9,128 nucleotides of DNA, taken from assembly GCA_002729415.1 (NCBI GenBank), contig PBXZ01000109.1, forward strand, positions 1 to 9,128, read 5' to 3'. Each line of letters starts with the position of its first letter. The first letter of the stretch is position 1. The DNA is from UBA9662 sp002729415. Lineage in GTDB: Bacteria > Poribacteria > WGA-4E > UBA9662. A program made the translations under genes and the position numbers. The notes beneath the pieces were generated by a model. The model worked only from the letters and a program-made list of their open reading frames with translations, was not told where the DNA came from and made no database searches. Positions 7,095 to 9,128 of this stretch are shown one piece after another.

Positions 7095-7100
7095 CTCCTC
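7095..7100 (-). promoter_or_regulatory. Shine-Dalgarno that selects the oxidoreductase start
   Basis: GAGGAG on the minus strand, nine bases before the ATG at 7085. It falls inside the longer frame that opens with TTG at 7106, which makes the longer version unlikely. Confidence 0.7.
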
Positions 7101-7327
7101 ATTCAATAAGGTTTTTTAATGATATTGGGTAAACATCAACCATCCTATTTAGGGCGATACTTTTTCCATTCGGCTGAGGTTGATTCCTAGTGCTTGATTA
7201 ACCATGTTCGGAGGCTTGTTGCTTCCCTAGAAATCTCAATTTCGCGTATTGCGGTTAGCAAACAGGGGACGAACCGTGTTTTGCTAGTTAGCTCAGGTCT
7301 TCAGCATTCTAGGTTTCAACTTCCTGA

Positions 7328-7351
7328 ATCGTCTAGCCGAGGCTGGACGAT
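7328..7351. repeat. Inverted repeat, 10-bp stem with four-base loop
   Basis: ATCGTCTAGC, loop CGAG, then GCTGGACGAT. On the plus strand all ten positions pair, one as G-U; on the minus strand that position is an A-C mismatch, so a plus-strand RNA would fold better. No T run follows on either strand, so it does not look like an intrinsic terminator. It could be a protein-binding dyad or part of a small structured RNA. Confidence 0.55.
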
Positions 7352-7674
7352 AAACGATGGTTAGCATTTGGCGGATCATGCTAAGTAGCTGTCCAGTTCA
7401 AGCTGGCGAATCCGTTCCTCAGATGTTAAAGCAGACTAGTTTCGGTTGACAATTCTTGGTGTGTCCATGACAATCCTTCATTGTCTCAGAAGTTGTTAAG
7501 ATTATTATCCTAACTGACAACTAAGGGACTCTAACCGTTTTTTTATGCTTTGCTAACAGCAGCGTTGGGCTTATCAGAGTCATTTTAAATTCTTTGATTT
7601 TCTGAGTTGAGTTGATGTTTTTATCTTTGATTCTATTATTAGAGGTTGCAAACGGAAACAATTTGGCTCCTGAT

Positions 7675-8838
7675 CTACGATTTGGGTTCGGTGCCAAACA
7701 TGGAAGGCTGATACGGCAAAAACTGGCCCTGTTTTTTGTACAGGTTATGGTATTTTTTTACCTTTCTCTCATCGACAGAGACACACAGACCTACACCTTT
7801 CGGCGCTTCCCAGTCAGAACGGTTGGTGATAGGAAGAGGCTCAGTCAGGATGTCATCCTGCATCATTTCAGCAGTCTGTTGGTTACCATCCACCAAATTT
7901 GGCAGGGAAAGACAAACTTGGTGGGAAGCCGCTGCCATCAAGCCCAACTCACCGTGCGTATGACGACAGACACATAGTCCTTCCATGTGTGCTATATGAC
8001 TTAAGCGATGGAATTGGGTTAGTGTTCCTACCCAATTGCTGCTAAAACATAGAACGTCAGCTGCACGTTGACGAATAACTTCATAGACATCACTTATCCT
8101 CCATAATCCTTCATTTGCAGCTAGGGAAACAGGCGTTCGGTTTCGAACTTCGATCATATTGCGAATTGGATCAGGCCAAACCGGTTGTTCAGCAAAATCT
8201 ATCTGGTAGCGATCGAATTGGTTTAGATAGCGGACTGCTTGATTAACAGACCATACTCCGTTGGCGTCAATCCGGATTTTGCAATTTGGGCCAATTGTTT
8301 CCCGCAGAGTGGCGATCATTGGCATTTCTGCTTCGAAATCAAGACCAACTTTGATGTAGAAGACAGAGTAACCCATTTCTAAACCTCGCTTGGCTTGGGA
8401 GACAATCGAATTGGCGTCACCATAAGCCAAATAGTAGAAGTAATTTACCGATTGCCGACGGAGACCACCAAACAGGTTGTAGATTGGTTGTTGGCAGGCC
8501 TTACCAAAGATGTCCCATAAAGCCATGTCAATGCCAGCGAAGGCAAAATTTCCCGACATTTCGCGGTGGAACCAGTGAGCGGTCGCGAAAAAATCCTGCG
8601 CTATTGCTTCGCGGTCGAATGGGTTTCGTCCTGTGAAAAGCGGAATAGTAGACACAATAATTTGGTAGATGCTCTCTACATTTGGACCAGGACAACTTTC
8701 ACCCCAGCCAACAATGTTAGTATCTGTAGTAATTTTAATCAGCACAGCTGTAACACCATCCCGTTGTACCCGAGTACTTGTCTCTCGGTGTTTATAAGGG
8801 ACACTGACAATAATCGGTTCAATATTGGTGATTTTCAA
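7675..8838 (-). CDS. Mandelate racemase/muconate lactonizing enzyme family protein (enolase superfamily)
   Basis: A 387-residue cytoplasmic metal-dependent enzyme that would abstract a proton next to a carboxylate, as in sugar-acid dehydratases, racemases and cycloisomerases. The N-terminal capping domain starts MKITNIEPIIVSVP and has the family GWGES at 44-48. The barrel domain has FYIKVG at 160-165 with probable base K163, metal ligands D191 (RIDANG) and E217 (FAEQP), a third-ligand segment LAANEGLW (239-246, probably E243), and RHTHGELGL at 292-300, where H293 or H295 is the likely opposite-face base. The usual KxK is YxK here, and the common ADE is ANE. The start is TTG: an in-frame TAG lies at 8860-8862, no ATG occurs before residue 94, and TTG matches the expected N-terminus. 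A weak AAGG lies ten bases upstream. No substrate can be assigned; the nearby oxidoreductase suggests carbohydrate or sugar-acid catabolism. Confidence 0.92.
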   Translation of the reverse strand: MKITNIEPIIVSVPYKHRETSTRVQRDGVTAVLIKITTDTNIVGWGESCPGPNVESIYQIIVSTIPLFTGRNPFDREAIAQDFFATAHWFHREMSGNFAFAGIDMALWDIFGKACQQPIYNLFGGLRRQSVNYFYYLAYGDANSIVSQAKRGLEMGYSVFYIKVGLDFEAEMPMIATLRETIGPNCKIRIDANGVWSVNQAVRYLNQFDRYQIDFAEQPVWPDPIRNMIEVRNRTPVSLAANEGLWRISDVYEVIRQRAADVLCFSSNWVGTLTQFHRLSHIAHMEGLCVCRHTHGELGLMAAASHQVCLSLPNLVDGNQQTAEMMQDDILTEPLPITNRSDWEAPKGVGLCVSVDERKVKKYHNLYKKQGQFLPYQPSMFGTEPKS

Positions 8839-8973
8839 TTTTAACTGACCTTGTGTCTTCTAACCGATTTTTAATTCTAGTTGTAGGAGCAGGTTGACTT
8901 TCGTGATCTCTGATTTCAGATTATGCACCCTTTTGATGTTGTCATTTTATCACATTCTGATAGTAATCATGAC

Positions 8974-8979
8974 ATTATA
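8974..8979 (-). promoter_or_regulatory. Candidate -10 box, MR/MLE gene (proximal)
   Basis: A perfect TATAAT on the minus strand about 135 bases before the TTG start. No good -35 hexamer is found at 16-18 bases. AT-rich background makes chance likely. Confidence 0.2.
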
Positions 8980-9020
8980 TTAGTTCTAGATCTGTATGAT
9001 GTAAATAATGTGATTCTTAA

Positions 9021-9026
9021 ATTATA
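9021..9026 (-). promoter_or_regulatory. Candidate -10 box, MR/MLE gene (distal)
   Basis: A perfect TATAAT on the minus strand about 180 bases before the TTG start. The -35 position (TTATCC at 17-base spacing) is a poor match. An imperfect dyad lies immediately upstream, which slightly favours this over the proximal copy. Confidence 0.25.
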
Positions 9027-9042
9027 CTGTGCTAAAATCATT

Positions 9043-9070
9043 GGGATAACTTAAGTTGGACTTAAAACCC
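9043..9070. repeat. Imperfect dyad near the candidate distal promoter
   Basis: The core is TTAAGT, TGG, ACTTAA (9051-9065), flanked by GGG on the left and CCC on the right. It sits just upstream of where the -35 box of the minus-strand promoter candidate would fall, as expected for an activator or repressor operator. The stem is too AT-rich and short to argue for an RNA structure. Confidence 0.35.
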
Positions 9071-9128
9071 AAATCTTACAAGTTTCTGAAGATGATCTTG
9101 TCCCAAAAGGGCACGCGCGGACGAAAGT

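Larger units (their letters stand above)
7086..7674. other. 589-base intergenic spacer between the MR/MLE and oxidoreductase genes
   Basis: No gene, tRNA or gene remnant is apparent on either strand. Open frames reaching in from the right are shadows of the MR/MLE gene. The spacer contains a strong inverted repeat at 7328-7351 and a weaker one (GACAAT/ATTGTC) at 7469-7485. A run of seven Ts near 7540 on the plus strand is not preceded by a good stem. The minus-strand promoter of the oxidoreductase is expected in the left half, but I cannot pick one with confidence. Confidence 0.6.
8839..9128. other. Upstream region of the MR/MLE gene
   Basis: AT-rich DNA without a recognisable gene to the right edge. 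It contains two minus-strand TATAAT hexamers and an imperfect dyad, listed separately, and is the likely promoter region of the MR/MLE gene. Confidence 0.55.

Noticed and set aside
7395..7420. tRNA-like T-arm (GTTCAAG within a CCAG/CTGG stem)
   Set aside because: The loop is too short and no acceptor, D or anticodon arm can be placed around it.
7490..7547. Possible intrinsic terminator on the plus strand (AGTTGT/ACAACT stem and a later T7 run)
   Set aside because: The stem is imperfect, the T run is over ten bases away, and no plus-strand gene precedes it.
7612..7977. A 121-residue plus-strand frame entering the spacer
   Set aside because: More than 80 percent of it is antisense to the MR/MLE C-terminus, it has no convincing ribosome site, and its content is low complexity hydrophobic sequence at the start only.
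1..9128. Short ACTTTCGT matches near both ends and at about 8896, suggesting terminal repeats
   Set aside because: The match is only eight bases, in mixed orientation, and no transposase or integrase is present; chance explains it.

Overview
The window is chromosomal bacterial DNA, most likely from an uncultured aquatic or host-associated bacterium. A DUF1800/DUF1501 pair with a twin-arginine leader, an SUMF1-domain lipoprotein, a Gfo/Idh/MocA oxidoreductase, a mandelate racemase/muconate lactonizing (MR/MLE) enzyme and an extra RpoD-like sigma factor together resemble Planctomycetes and other PVC bacteria or Poribacteria-type lineages. That placement is inference from gene content. No rRNA or other marker fixes it.

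Left block (1-2738, all minus strand): a compact likely operon. It begins with a four-helix membrane protein, then a DUF1800 protein with an SRRQFL Tat motif, then a DUF1501 protein that runs off the left edge. DUF1800 and DUF1501 are separated by only one sense codon and lie in the same reading frame.

Centre (2739-5025): an 850-base spacer, then a plus-strand sigma-70 factor (GTG start) that keeps regions 1.2, 2, 3 and 4 but is divergent. It converges on the next gene with about 130 bases between them.

Right block (5026-8838, all minus strand): an SUMF1-domain lipoprotein without the copper-binding cysteines of true formylglycine-generating enzyme, a Gfo/Idh/MocA dehydrogenase, a 589-base spacer with a strong inverted repeat, and an MR/MLE enolase-superfamily enzyme with a TTG start. 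The two enzymes suggest sugar, sugar-acid or polyol catabolism, but no substrate can be named. The last 290 bases are AT-rich upstream DNA of the MR/MLE gene.

Bases 2977-6954 contain scattered Ns and the rest of the window none. In the sigma gene the Ns fall mostly at third codon positions, as expected if they mask polymorphic sites in a population consensus. Many can be resolved at the amino-acid level because the codon is fourfold degenerate, and this restores conserved motifs. I see no CRISPR array, transposase, tRNA, rRNA or prophage gene, and no convincing new multi-gene system. The main oddities are departures from family active-site patterns and the same-frame DUF1800/DUF1501 junction.
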